Assembly: GCA_037074705.1 (NCBI GenBank)
Contig: CM073590.1
Location: 235,650,101 to 235,714,100, forward strand
Direction: 5' to 3'
Length of the DNA: 64,000 nucleotides
Source: Zhengitettix transpicula
Lineage: Eukaryota; Arthropoda; Insecta; Orthoptera; Tetrigidae
Both the position numbers and the translations under genes were made by a program. Shown piece by piece: positions 46,148-57,227 of the stretch (position 1 is the stretch's first letter; each line of letters opens with the position of its first letter). The notes under the pieces were generated by a model that worked only from the letters and a program-made list of their open reading frames with translations, was not told the origin of the DNA and made no database searches.

Positions 46148-47039
46148 AGCTTGATCCCTGACTCACATCATAGTTATAATACATTGGCGCCATTTTTATA
46201 ATATTTTTCAGGACGACTGATTCCGAACATATTTTTTTAAAAAAAATTAACGCTGATCTAACATAAATTTTCTCGACCACTCAAATAATCTTAATTTTAC
46301 TTGAAGTGAAATCCTTTTCAATTTACGCAAAATGGTATAATATATTAGATAGGTCTATATATGAAAATATAATTATCCAGTTTTTTTACATACAGTTCAA
46401 AGACCTCATTAATTCAGTCAGCTTCGCTTTCCACATTTCATAACCTTCGAAATTTCCCTCTTTTTTTTAGTTGTTTCATATTTCAAATCGTATGTATTTC
46501 CTTCCTTGTCGATATTAATCTCGAAAATCACGATTGGATTAAATTTTAACCGCGGTTTATTTACGGGGCTTGTTAAAACTGCAGGTCGCCAATATGAAGA
46601 CGGCGCTGTAGTTCGTGACTGACCCATCCAAAACGGACAGTCTTCCAGTTTTCAGGTTTTTTTATTTTTATTTTTTTGAACCGATCGCTTTCCTTCACTC
46701 AACAGCTCAAACCCCAACGTGTTGAATGACAGTTTAGCGAAAGACAAGTTGCTCAATTTACTTGAATTCGCAGTTTACCCCGAAACGTGACCTTTTTCAG
46801 AATTAGGAGATGAGCATGTGTATTATCTCTCATGAAAAACCAATTATTTTAATCAACTTCTAATTTAAAATTTCCGAATCCTGTGAAGGATTTTTCTTAT
46901 CATTCAAATGTGGTATGATTCAACGTGCGTATGAGACCCACATGTGTTCTAGAATACATTTTAATTCATAATCAATTCGTCCTTTTTTTGGTTCGAAGAT
47001 AGAGTCGGCAAGAAACCATTATTCAGAGGAGCTGTGTTG
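46148..47039. other. Gene-free spacer
   Basis: AT-rich; the ORF at 46418-46627 (-) has no recognisable features. Confidence 0.4.
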
Positions 47040-47530
47040 CTTCTTGTTCTCGATTATAAATTTATGTAGTTATGACATTTTCATCATTATTATATATTTT
47101 AAAATAAATGGTATTCTGATATATGTTTTTTTTAGTCTTGTATTTTTAAATTCATGGATTTTCTTACTTAAGTGTCATTTACTCAACAATGAATTCTCAT
47201 TTATATTCTGCTACCTTTCTTATTTTCTTTATCTGTGTAATTTCATTACTATTCATGTTTTTATTTGCTCATTTATTTATTTTAATATAAATGGTATTTC
47301 GCTTTTAATCTAATTCCTTCTTTGCTTATCTTTTAATCAGATTTTTTTCTCCTTTCAAATTTTTTTTTTCATATACGTATGTACGATCTTTTTTTTTATG
47401 AATATTCCTCATGTATCTATGATTTTATCTGCAAATATTATTATATTAAATTCTCTCAGTTGACGGAATCGAGAATCAAGAAACCTTTCCGACATTCTTT
47501 ACATCATCCATGGTTTAGAGTTTACGTACA
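47040..47530. repeat. Paralogous block P3
   Basis: Matches 38455-38980 over about 490 bp (shared TTCTCTCAGTTGACGGAATC and TGTAGTTATGACATTTT). The low-complexity ORFs within have no family features. Confidence 0.7.
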
Positions 47531-47598
47531 TAGTCACAAGATGGTACGTCCGTATCCGTTGCACAAAACTGAGGTTGAGGTTACGTCTTTATTTTCTC

Positions 47599-47872
47599 TG
47601 CGTCCCCACAGCAAACTCCTCTCCCGCTATCGGAAGGGCGTGGGACAAGTACCCAATGCCCGACCTACCCGATGCAGGTTTTTCTAGGGTTTTCCCTGCA
47701 TTTCTTTAGGCGAATGCCGGGTAGGATCCTTAAAATACAGCCCGTGGGCCGTAGTAACCCTTGACTACCTTCCTCTACTCTTCCACATCCCCCCTTTCAA
47801 ATCCCTTCCTATGCTATTAAAGGGGAGTTGCCCAATGTGAATCACCCTCATGTAGCCTGTTGCCCTAAAAAA
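47599..47872 (+). mobile_element. Poly(A) retroposon copy S4, 5'-truncated
   Basis: Matches the 3' half of S3 and S5 from TGCGTCCCCACAGCAAACTC to CCTGTTGCCCT plus an A-rich tail. No clear target duplication seen. Confidence 0.8.
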
Positions 47873-47884
47873 AGAAAAAAATGT

Positions 47885-48400
47885 CAAATATCCGTCATTT
47901 ACAGATGTAGTAATACACTTTCCTTTCTGATAAAAAGCTACAAGGACCTGTTGAGCTAACATTGCGTAGTTTACAAAATCTCTTGCGCTAATTATGATTC
48001 CTGCTATATTGGACAAACAAAACTATCTTTTAATACCCGTCCAAAATAAAATTCCCCATTGATAATCAATCTATAGTCTCTAAAAATATATCCAATTACA
48101 AATATTCATTTGAATGTCAACATGCCAACATTTTAGATGTCGACACCATTCCAAAATTACATAAGAAATGCTTCATATAAAACCTAAAACCACTGCAGTT
48201 AACGTACAATCGTTATTAATAGACTAACCTCTTTATCTTTATATTATCTTAAAGTTTTCTTTTGAGTTCGTCACCTGGTTCTTCGTACTTACTGATTTTG
48301 AATCACCTGAATAAGGCAACAAGCATTGCAAAAATTATAACGTGTTAATTATTTTACTACTTAATTTTGTCTGTTAATTGTCTGATTGATTATATAATTC
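47885..48400 (+). pseudogene. Penelope-like element remnant: GIY-YIG endonuclease and terminal sequence
   Basis: Frame near 47960-48040 reads VYKIS, CANYDSCYIGQTKLSFNTRP, matching the Penelope GIY-YIG nuclease pattern (Y-K-I-x-C, then YIGQT-x-R/L-S-F-x-x-R). Next comes an ECQHANILDVD segment typical of the end of this ORF. Stops interrupt it. About 270 nt downstream, CACCTGAATAAGGCAACAAG starts a decayed hammerhead-type end with the PLE tail AATTTTGTCTGTTAATTG. Confidence 0.75.
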
Positions 48401-48484
48401 GAATGCATATCCACTGACATGTCCATCGAGTCCGTGCGGAGTTCGCTTCTATTTATATAAGGAAATTCGTCCTTGAAGGAAGTT

Positions 48485-48557
48485 GGCCCTGTGGCGCAAC
48501 GGATAACGCGTCTGACTACGGATCAGAAGATTCCAGGTTCGAATCCTGGCAGGGTCG
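48485..48557 (+). tRNA. tRNA-Arg(ACG)
   Basis: Intact 73-nt cloverleaf: acceptor GGCCCTG/CAGGGTC, anticodon loop CTACGGA, T loop TTCGAAT, discriminator G. It differs from the 46-kb gene by one base in the D loop (AACGG versus AATGG). The T run after the gene (CAGTTTTTATG) can terminate Pol III. Confidence 0.95.
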
Positions 48558-48973
48558 ATACAGTTTTTATGAAATTATTTATTACACTACTTGATATTGA
48601 GTAAAAAAGAAACGACGTTTTTAGATTTGTCCTTAAATTAAACTTGGACTGAGCTGCGTATTACATTAGTGTGGACCACCGTAGGTTCCATGTCCATGAG
48701 AAATAAGTTCAAAATATTATTCTACCAATATTCGCTAATGGCATCCCCACAGTGTATAATTTATACGTAATTTTTCCATCTATCTGTCTCGTTATTTCTT
48801 ATTTTCTTGTATTCGAATTTTAGTATAACATGTTTTCATGAAAATAATTTCTTTAACATTTAATGTTATTTGTGTTTTGTTTATTTTTTTATTATTTAGA
48901 TATCAATTTTTTCCGTTAATATGTGTGATGTATTTTTTTGTCTGGCTTTTCTCGCAGTAGAAGACGGATTGTA

Positions 48974-49552
48974 ATGATGAAGTTTCTTCTTGTAATAGTT
49001 TGCAGAATGTGGAGATCCGTGAGCCTGTCGCTGTTCTTGGTGACACTGGTGACCTGTGGCCCAGTGAATCGCTGCCCTCCAGCGGTCAAGGAAAGCTTCG
49101 GCAGCTCGGAAGGCCCCTACATCGCCGACGGCCGCGACAACTCTGTCTACTACAAGTGCATTGACGGCCAACCCTACCAGTCCTTCTGCGAAAAATCCTT
49201 GTATTTCGATCCTTCCCGTGGCTCCTGCGTGTCAGATTTCCGAATCTCCGACTACGGACCAGTCTACACCCTCCCACCCCCGCAGGTTCCGACTCCTGAG
49301 TACGAAGGCGCTGCTTCGTATCCCATCTCCAGCAAAGGTCGCTGCTTGGGGACTTGTCCCACGGACTACTACCCTGATCAGCCAGTCAAGCACCTTCCCC
49401 ACGAGAATGACTGCACGCTCTTCTGCAAGTGTGACCACGGAAAGCCAGTCCTCTTCTTATGCCCCGACGGCCTCTATTTCAACCCCATACTTGAGGTCTG
49501 CGACTGGCCAACGCACTCACGCTGCAGAAACTACCAACCGCAACCACTGTAA
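48974..49552 (+). CDS. Secreted two-domain ChtBD2 protein, 181-192 aa
   Basis: The frame ends at TAA 49550-49552. ATGs at 48974 and 48977 follow an acceptor-like TTTTCTCGCAG (ending 48957) and give 192 or 191 aa. ATG 49007 follows another acceptor-like TAGTTTGCAG and gives 181 aa with signal peptide MWRSVSLSLFLVTLVTC; either start is possible. Domain 1 (RCPPAVKES to GSCVSDF) keeps only four of the six canonical cysteines: the second (RDNSVYYKC) and the sixth are missing. Domain 2 (RCLGTCPTDYY to PTHSRC) is the eight-Cys variant also seen at 25-27 and 52-53 kb, with CTLFCKCDHG and CDWP. The linker is Pro/Tyr-rich. The family binds chitin in the extracellular matrix; loss of a disulfide in domain 1 suggests altered binding. 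It lies on the opposite strand to the related gene 3 kb away. Confidence 0.9.
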   Translation: MMKFLLVIVCRMWRSVSLSLFLVTLVTCGPVNRCPPAVKESFGSSEGPYIADGRDNSVYYKCIDGQPYQSFCEKSLYFDPSRGSCVSDFRISDYGPVYTLPPPQVPTPEYEGAASYPISSKGRCLGTCPTDYYPDQPVKHLPHENDCTLFCKCDHGKPVLFLCPDGLYFNPILEVCDWPTHSRCRNYQPQPL

Positions 49553-49720
49553 GAAACATGTTGACCCGAAAATATAACTGGTAAGTTAACCTTGTCGAAC
49601 GTCGTATAACCTTACTTAAACCCACTTTATATAAGGGTAAAAATCTAATAACATGTGTTAATAACAATATTAATATGAACAAAGAAAAAAGATTAAACCT
49701 CCAAAAAACAAAATTAGATA

Positions 49721-49726
49721 AATAAA
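49721..49726 (+). terminator. Candidate poly(A) signal AATAAA
   Basis: AATAAA 170 nt after the stop codon of the two-domain gene. Confidence 0.35.
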
Positions 49727-49920
49727 ATGAGATCCTAAGATTTTGATTTATTTATTGGTTCCATTAGTCCTCTACTGAGGAAATAGGACAAGTCAAATAA
49801 ATAGTCAACATACACAACGATAAAGTACACAACTTGAAAATACATAAATGTAACAATAAACAAATACTTCACACACGTACATAAGAATAATACATATAAA
49901 CGAAAATACAAAAGAAAATA

Positions 49921-49923
<3 letters not shown>

Positions 49924-49955
<32 letters not shown>
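49924..49955. repeat. (TA)n tract followed by an LTR-like start
   Basis: A 30-nt TA run is followed at 49956 by TGTAGTAAACAAATTAATAG, resembling the start of the LTR-like units, but no matching end was located. Confidence 0.5.
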
Positions 49956-49956
<1 letters not shown>

Positions 49957-49958
<2 letters not shown>

Positions 49959-50418
49959 AGTAAACAAATTAATAGAAAACAAAAATCCACGATGTGGTGT
50001 CAATTAATGTGATTTTCAAACCCCACAATGTGTTTCTTACGATACCTGGGCCGCAATATTACGCTGACAATACAAATATTAAATAATTTATAAAATCCTT
50101 TTATCACACATAAGGAAGAAATTAGAAAATGATTAAACAGAATAACGTAGACAGAAAAGGATTAATATTCATGCATAAACATAAAAATATAGTTACAAAA
50201 ATGGTATATAAAAAAAGCTTTTAAAAATAATCGTCAATTAATTTAATTTAACACTTTTCTAATCTTATTATTTACTTGTTTTCATGTGAAACATGTTCAT
50301 AAAACACAATCACTTATTCAACAAATATCCTAATCGAATATGTAACATTTCTCAAAGAACCACACTGATATTAAAAACCTCGCTCTCGTGAGTCACGACA
50401 GTTCACGTAAGAAACAGA

Positions 50419-50449
<31 letters not shown>

Positions 50450-52449
50450 AAATTATTAAGTGAATAATATTTAGTCCTTATTAAGTTTTAATAATCATGA
50501 ACAAATACCAAAGATATAATTTAAATGGTAAACTTATCGAAGAATTTACAAGAATAGATTGTCCATTAATTAATTCATTTATTTAGAAACCTATAATGCA
50601 AATGCTCATTCAAGAATATTAAATATAAGTTGAAAAATAGTAAAAAGTAGTAAATTTGTGAAAGAAAATAAAATAATCATTGTTAATATTACAACAATTT
50701 AACGTAAAAATAATCCGCTCTAGACTTTCAACAACTCACGCTATTAAGAAATAGTCCGAAACGCACGAGGAAGTTGATAACTTTCGATGTGACATTTGCC
50801 GACGATAAAGGGGAAGTTTCTCAGCAACGACGCCAATCTCTCTATAGGAGATAATGTGAAACATTTCAAAGGGAGAGAAATCTGTTCATGATTTTAACTC
50901 AATTTACATAGTCAGTATGTCAATATTAATTCCGTATTCTCCATGGGACATTATCCAATGTAATTTAACAATTTCGTAACTATAATCGCAAACTATCAGA
51001 GTACGAACACAAACAAATAATGAAACAAAAGTTTTTGTGTTTAAAATAATTCTTTCATTTATTATTTAATGACTCCGATTGAAATAAATATTATCTCTGG
51101 TTGAAGCAGTAAGATAAAATTAACTACACAAGATAAAACATTTACCTGCAAAATAATTGAGCAATTAAATTCATTTAAGTTTAGATAACATGTGATACAT
51201 TCAGATGCTCTTATTTTCAGGCTTTCGAATGGAGCTCATAAGTCGACTGAAGAAAATAAATTTTCTATCTTCGAAACTGTCAGAAAATAATTGCTTAAAA
51301 TTTATATAAAAATGTAAAAATATGTAGATGTAAAAATTATTATCTCAAAATTAAATTATTGATTATTCCACATGTTAAAAGAAAGAAAATGCATGTAAGT
51401 AGTTTCTAAAAACAAGATGTTTAATACAATACTATATAATTATACTGTTTGTAAACGAAAAATCATAATTTCTAAAGAATCCAAGGAAAAATAAAATTAA
51501 AATAGTTTTTATTTCTATATTTATTTAGTACATTTATTTTATCCCTCATTTTCTCTTTAAGTCCTACATATCGGTTCTATGCCATTACTTCCTCTTTTTT
51601 TTCGCGAAATGCCATATTATTAGGTTCAAAACGAAAATCAATACGCTCTTAAAATAATCTGGAGACGCCTGAAAATAAAAATAAATTACAATTCTACCCA
51701 GAAAGAATTCCGGGAATTTTGGGTCTAGAAATATTCATTTTTAAAACACTGGATCTCGCCTTCTAGTTATGCAACCAAGTAAATATACAAATCGCAGGGT
51801 TGCCTAATCGGTCCCTGGCACTTAAAATTAAACGATAAAAATATCAAGAAATTCTACAATACTTCCAAATTATTTGAACATAAAAGTAAATTTCATCTCA
51901 CCCGAACAATCTAAGCGTAAAATTTAATTAACAGTAATTTTTTGTTTAATTGAGTTGATTTTTGAATTTCGTTGGAAAATCAATGTACTAGGGGATTCCT
52001 TACACATCCTGTTCCTGGCTCTACTCTTATTAATACTTTCCTTATATTCTTCGTAACGACATTTTTTATAAACTCTTAACCTTTAAGTCTGAGTTTTCTG
52101 TGCTACAAAAAATCCCGAACTGAACACAGTACATTTCCATGCGTCAATGTCTCCAGAACAAAGTTTCGGGTTAAACTGATCTCCGGTCTATATCCCGTAC
52201 AACCACTGGCAAGTAGACGACTGTGTATCGTATCTTACCACGACTAACTATTTATCTCCAGTTATGATTAATTGATATCGAAAACCCCATGACAAGGAGG
52301 GAATAAGTTGTTACTTTGACCTTGCGTTCGACTGATTGAGTTCAATGGAACTATACACGTGGAAATGAGATGGAATGGAAACTAAATGCATCTGCAGGAT
52401 CCCAGAATGTACAATACATCGATAACAATGTCACTTCAATGCTCAATTC
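49957..52449. other. Gene-free AT-rich spacer
   Basis: No supported gene. It holds a (GA)n microsatellite at 50421-50449, and CTGAAGA...GAAACTGTC near 51249-51285, a weak hammerhead-like arrangement. From about 51.35 kb onward it is paralogous to 62.4-63.8 kb. Confidence 0.5.
50421..50449. repeat. (GA)n microsatellite
   Basis: About 14 GA units. Confidence 0.95.
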
Positions 52450-52455
52450 TTTATT
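52450..52455 (-). terminator. Poly(A) signal AATAAA of the three-domain ChtBD2 gene
   Basis: Minus-strand AATAAA 80 nt after the stop codon; conserved at the same distance in the paralog (63829-63834). Confidence 0.65.
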
Positions 52456-52535
52456 TCACCATCAATAAATATAATTTGGTCCTTAAATTAGTAATAATAT
52501 AGAAAATTATGAAAAATTGTTGCTTTGCTGATTGG

Positions 52536-53685
52536 TTATTGTGGAACGCAGCCAGAATCTCCAGGGTGGTCGCAGACTTGAAGGGCGGCGTTGAACCAAG
52601 TTCCAGGAGCGCAGGGCATCTCGATGGGTTCTCCATGGTCGCAGCGGCAGTAGACGTCGCACTTGGTCCTGTGGGGGAGGTGGACCGTGTCGGAGAATTC
52701 ATCGTAAATGGGGCAGACTCCCACGGCGTCGCAGCCAGGCCTAGAAGGGACGACAACTGTGGTGGTGGAAGGAGGAGCGGCCGTGGGCTTGGTGGTGGAA
52801 GGAGGAGCAGCCGTGGGCTTGGTGGTGGCTGGTGGATTAGTAGGACCCTGACCTGTAACAAGAACGACCGTTAATAACGGTGACGAGGTGAAGACTCGGA
52901 GGATTTTCATGAGGTAGAGGTCACTCACCTTGGACGCAGCCCGAAGCGGAAGGCCAGTCGCAGACCTGAAGGGCGGCGTTGAACCAAGTTCCAGGTGCGC
53001 AGGGCATCTCTATGGGAACGCCATGGTCGCAGCGGCAGTATACGTCGCATTTGGACCTGTGGGGGAGGAGGACTGTGTCGGAGAATTGGTCGTAAATGGG
53101 GCAGGTTCCGATGGCGTCGCAGACTCCGGCTGGAGTTGTTGGAGGGCGGGTGGGCGTGGTGCGTGTGCCGGTGGTACGGGTGGGCGTTGGTGTGGTGGAC
53201 GAAGGTCTTCCAGTGGTGGAAGGTCTTCCAGTGGTGGAAGGTCTTCCAGTGGTGGAAGGTTCGCCAGTGGTGGAAGGTCTTCCGGTGCTGGTGGGAGGGG
53301 TACACGTGCACGAGCAAGTGGGTGGCTCCGTTGACGGGGCGGACGTAGGTCCACTTCCGGCGGCGCATCCGGCGTTTTGAGGCCAATCACAGACATTGAT
53401 TGAAGGGTTGAAGTGCAGGTTGTCTGGGCAGGCGAACAAGACGGGGATGCCGTGAGCACACTTGTAGAAGATTGTGCAGTCGCTGTCGTCGGCCATGTGG
53501 AAATCCTCGGGGTTGGCTGGCGGACAGTCACCCACGGGGGTGCTGGTCGCGAGTCCAGCCAGCAACAGGACGCAGGCGCTGATCTGTACCAAACCTGCAA
53601 CAACACGGAGAGTCAACGTACCGTACCGCACTGACGATGACACTAACTGATGAGGGCGTCGAAGAAGACAACTCTCACCTTGCAT
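52536..53685 (-). CDS. Secreted ChtBD2 protein with three domains, 329 aa, three exons
   Basis: Exon 1 is 53685-53679 (ATG CAA G before GTGAGA), exon 2 53594-52929 (ends CAAG before GTGAGT) and exon 3 52852-52536 (after TTGTTACAG), with TAA 52536-52538. Introns are 84 and 76 nt, both in phase 1. Two uninterrupted frames that look like separate genes join exactly here. The signal peptide is MQGLVQISACVLLLAGLATS. Domain 1 has six Cys (DCTIFYKCAHG, CDWPQNAGC). Domains 2 and 3 have eight (CDAIGTC, CDVYCRCDHG) and are near-identical, but domain 3 has CDHPGDSGC with His for the usual Trp. Between domains 1 and 2 is a Thr-rich linker of PSTTGR repeats; between 2 and 3, TKPTAAPPST repeats. Chitin binding is inferred from the family. 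Exon 1 size, phase and TATA position match the 25-27 kb gene. Confidence 0.93.
53203..53286 (-). repeat. 18-bp coding repeat (PSTTGR), about four to five copies
   Basis: The unit CTTCCAGTGGTGGAAGGT repeats in frame in the linker between domains 1 and 2; one copy differs at TTCGCC. Confidence 0.9.
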
Positions 53686-53753
53686 GATGAGACCGTTGGA
53701 GCAGCTTGTGAAAACAAAACTGTTTCTCATGCCCCATCCTGCCAGCCTCGATG

Positions 53754-53761
53754 CTTTTATA
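53754..53761 (-). promoter_or_regulatory. TATA box of the three-domain ChtBD2 gene
   Basis: TATAAAAG on the minus strand, 69 nt before the ATG; predicts a start of transcription near 53728. Confidence 0.75.
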
Positions 53762-55711
53762 GCAAGTTCGCTTCCTTATCAGAATGAATACTTGGGATTA
53801 ACTTCAATCTACTATCAATAATAATCTCCTTAATCCACTGCATCACGTCTCAATTCCGTCGGCTTGGTTCGCATGCGACGAAATGGATTGCACCTTGTCG
53901 CGGACTTGGTCACGAACGATATTCTTTTGATTTTTGGAACATTGAAACTGTCATTATTTTTCTGCTCATTTATTTGTTTGTTCTGCTCATCAATCACTTT
54001 TCCATGTAATCATTACAATATCTTATAATAATGAAATAATAAATTAAGTCGATTTTATTATAATAAGAAATACAGTTTTTTGGGGGGAGGGCGGAATAGT
54101 TATGATGCAGGATTCCAGTATTTATATATCACAAAACATCAACCATATAAACAGACGTGTTGGATGTGTTCGTATGTTGATAATAATAATACAGGTTAGA
54201 GCAGTACAGGATGGTTGCCAGAAAAAGTGAATTAAAAGCTAATTACCCATTAATTTGTTGAAGAATGATAGCAACGTTTTCGTAATTAATTATTCGACCT
54301 CCATTAAATATTAGTGCTGTTCTTTTCTCATAGTATTCATAAAAAAATTGCAGACATTGACCTGCAGAAAATCTTTATATCTTGATAGTAAATTAAAGGA
54401 ATATAAAATGTTATATTTCTTCTTTGTCGTTAATAAACTAAAATAATAAGTATTATGACGACGAATAAAAACAGCTAATTAGTTTATTTATAAAAATAAT
54501 GGATTAATGCAGCAGCTTTCATTACAAAAAAGGCTAAATAAATTAAATGGAATAACAGATTACGAATGAAAAATCTCGACATGACCAAGAATAGAACCCA
54601 GGTTTCGCTCTTGTTCTAGTCATTGATCTATTCTTGTTGAGTCTCGTGTCATTCGTTCTTTCTGTATCCCTGGTATAGGGTAGCTGAGTTGTTAGAGCTA
54701 CAGAATACTTAGGTTTGTTAATATTTTTCAAACTTAATCCGTTAATTCACATCCGTAACCTTCAGAGTCGAGTTTGATGAAATAATTTATTCTGTTATTG
54801 TATTAAATAAGTGATGTATTTTTTAATATAATTGCAGTTTATAACTATGTCTGAGTAAATCTATCAGCCAACTTATAGAAATATAAGTACATATATGTGC
54901 ATTGTATTTCAAGCAAAAAACACTCTGAACACCATCGAAATTTTATAAAGATACTCTTCAGTAAGTGTTATCTCAAACTGAAGTATATAGGATGAATTTT
55001 AATCATTCTGTTAAACTTTACATTTTACAGACTTTAGATCCATCGTCCACCAATAATTTTCAGTTTAAATGTAATAAAAAAAACTCGATAAATGAGCAGA
55101 CATAATCATAATAGTTAAACATTACACTGACCTCAAACACAGCTTTTTTTAATTATTATAATTAAAACATTCCACCAAACAAAGTAATTTACATAATTTT
55201 ATTTAATCCTACACAATAATACTAAAACTTGTTTAATCATCTCTGTTTTAATTCCCATCTTTATGACATTTTAATGTATATTTTGTTGTTAAATTAATTT
55301 ATAATTCATTTAAGAAAATATAATTTTTTTTTTCAAAATCGAATAAGATTGCAATAATTTTTCTTGTGATTTTCTGTAAACGTCTTCAATTAAAGTAGTT
55401 CAACTTTGGAAGAAAAGAATATTACTTCTTATAATTGATATTTTCGTGACTTATCCTTGTATTTAGCAAACATGCTTTATATTTAACAAAATTCCTCTGT
55501 GGACTTTCAATTGATCAAATCAATTATGTTTAATACAATGTGGTTTAATATTTTGAAATCTCTTTGTCTTCTTCTGTGCTCAGTATTGGATTGTACATTT
55601 ATAATAATATATTGTAAGCGCACACATGCCGTGCATTACATTACAACCTTTCCTTGCTGTAAGCTACGATAGATTTTCGTCTATTCCTACATTTTACAAT
55701 ATGATATCTCT
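53762..55711. other. Gene-free AT-rich spacer
   Basis: No ORF with family features was found. The promoter-proximal part (to about 53.95 kb) is less AT-rich and may hold upstream regulatory sites. Confidence 0.45.
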
Positions 55712-56150
55712 CACAGGCTTCTAAACACAATTCACACACACACACTCGTCTTTTGGTTCATGAAATACTTTGTTTAAGCACACTTTATGGTGAAAGCCAT
55801 GGATCGCCAGTCTCGTCTTCGTGTGGCGTAGTTCATGGTTGGCTTCCATCCATGTCCTGTCCTGCATAGCAGATGTTGCATAGAAGTCCTCCGGTATGTT
55901 CCTTTTCCTCTCATACAGATCCTGTAAAAGCTGTCTGAAGCTGGAACCAGCTGGTAGTATCAGATAATATCTTAAATCCTCTATTAGGAAGGTCTCCCTG
56001 GTAAGCTCGTACACTAGCCTCCATCTTGAATTTTGTGGAACTCCTAAAATTCTTTTCAGGTATCTAGCCTTTACCCGCTCCAGTTCTTCCAGTTGTCTGT
56101 ACGTGAGGTATTCTAGGCCATACAGGTAGTATCTTTAGCCTAAACAGGTC
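55712..56150 (-). pseudogene. LINE RT C-terminal fragment
   Basis: Minus frame reads YLYGLEYLTYRQLEELERVK, ARYLKRILGVPQNSRWRLVY and ELTRETFLIEDLRYYLILP, then HELRHTKTRLAIHGFHHKVC and DECVCVNC. The first part is the familiar C-terminal region of non-LTR RTs; the last has the spacing of the terminal His/Cys motif. About 130 codons are open, then degraded on both sides. Confidence 0.65.
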
Positions 56151-57227
56151 CATCGCTGTGTTGATCGATGTACATTTATTTGGCTTAGTTTACTGGAAGT
56201 GTACAATGTCATCAGCAAAATATTCTCGTTCTATTTAATGTTCTATACTGATTTGCATTTTTCTACTTTAAAGTCTCAGCTAACCAAAATTGGTCATTAC
56301 AATTTTTCACACAAACAGCTCACCTTTCTTTCATTCTTTCTATTAATAACAACCACTTGATAGGATTTAGACTTTGGTACTGTTTACATATACAAGCTTC
56401 ATGTTCTTCAAATTGTATTTAAATTATTTAGTTGAAAATTTTTCTTTGGGTCAAAACAATAACAAACACTCACACATTGTTACAGGATATTGGTAGGTTT
56501 AGTAACCTTAAGGGCTAGATTAACACGATTTGTGGGACATGTTGTAGAACTTGATCCATCGCACATAGCAAATCATTATGCACGGAACAGAATGTGCTTG
56601 GACATACTTAGGTGCAGACTGGGAGAGACATAGAAAAGTTTTCAAGAGGTGTCAGGACCTTAAACAAACGCTCTGTTGATATCAGACACCTCCAACTAGA
56701 GACATTGAAAATTAAATACAAAAAAATGTCTTCTCAGTTTTGGAATGTGAATTAAAATCATATAACTCATTACTGTAATTTAAGTTTATTATTAAACCCA
56801 AAATTGTACACTTGAGGCAACACTTTCTCTGTACTGGCTGTGTTCTTCAGCCCTTGGGCAAAGAAAGTATTATTATTATTTTAAGATCAATATTGAACTG
56901 AAGACTTTCAGGGACCCTTCCCATGGTCCACCACTTGTATTTTTGAATCCAACAATGTGGTTCAACAATGGCGGGAGTCACACAACTATATAAATAGAAA
57001 TCCGTGTTCGGAGCGACAGGCGTTTTTCCACTTCAATTGGAAAACATTGCTGTGAATAACATTTTATTTCGAGAGAACGGTGCCAAACGTCACGGAGCTT
57101 TCGAGAATATCGCATTTGTGCACGGAAAACTTCATGGAAATTATCATTTCTCTGGATGGTATGAGAAACGTCCACCCAGGTCGAGTGTGGTTATGCGAAA
57201 TAGTGGTTTTAACCCCAGACCCATTCA
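56151..57227. other. Mixed debris with possible LINE tail at 56505-56600 (+)
   Basis: Plus frame near 56505-56590 reads VTLRARLTRFVGHVVELDPS, resembling the GHV-x-R-M-D-x-S end of LINE ORFs. The rest, including the 90-codon ORF at 57004-57276, is unrecognised. Confidence 0.35.

Larger units (their letters stand above)
48430..52640. repeat. Segmental duplication copy alpha
   Basis: Its two ends match 61500-61790 and 62345-64000: tRNA-Arg with flanks at the left; the last exon and downstream region of the ChtBD2 gene at the right. The middle (about 48.75-51.3 kb), with the 48974-49552 gene, has no counterpart in copy beta. Confidence 0.75.

Noticed and set aside
47044..47313. Hydrophobic 89-codon ORF as a membrane protein
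   Set aside because: Low-complexity AT-rich sequence inside paralogous block P3; the frame is not kept in the matching part of P1.
52536..52928. Separate small ChtBD2 gene with its own Met (MSDLYLMKIL)
   Set aside because: The presumed N-terminus lies in a 76-nt intron; donor GTGAGT and acceptor TTACAG join this exon in frame to the upstream one.
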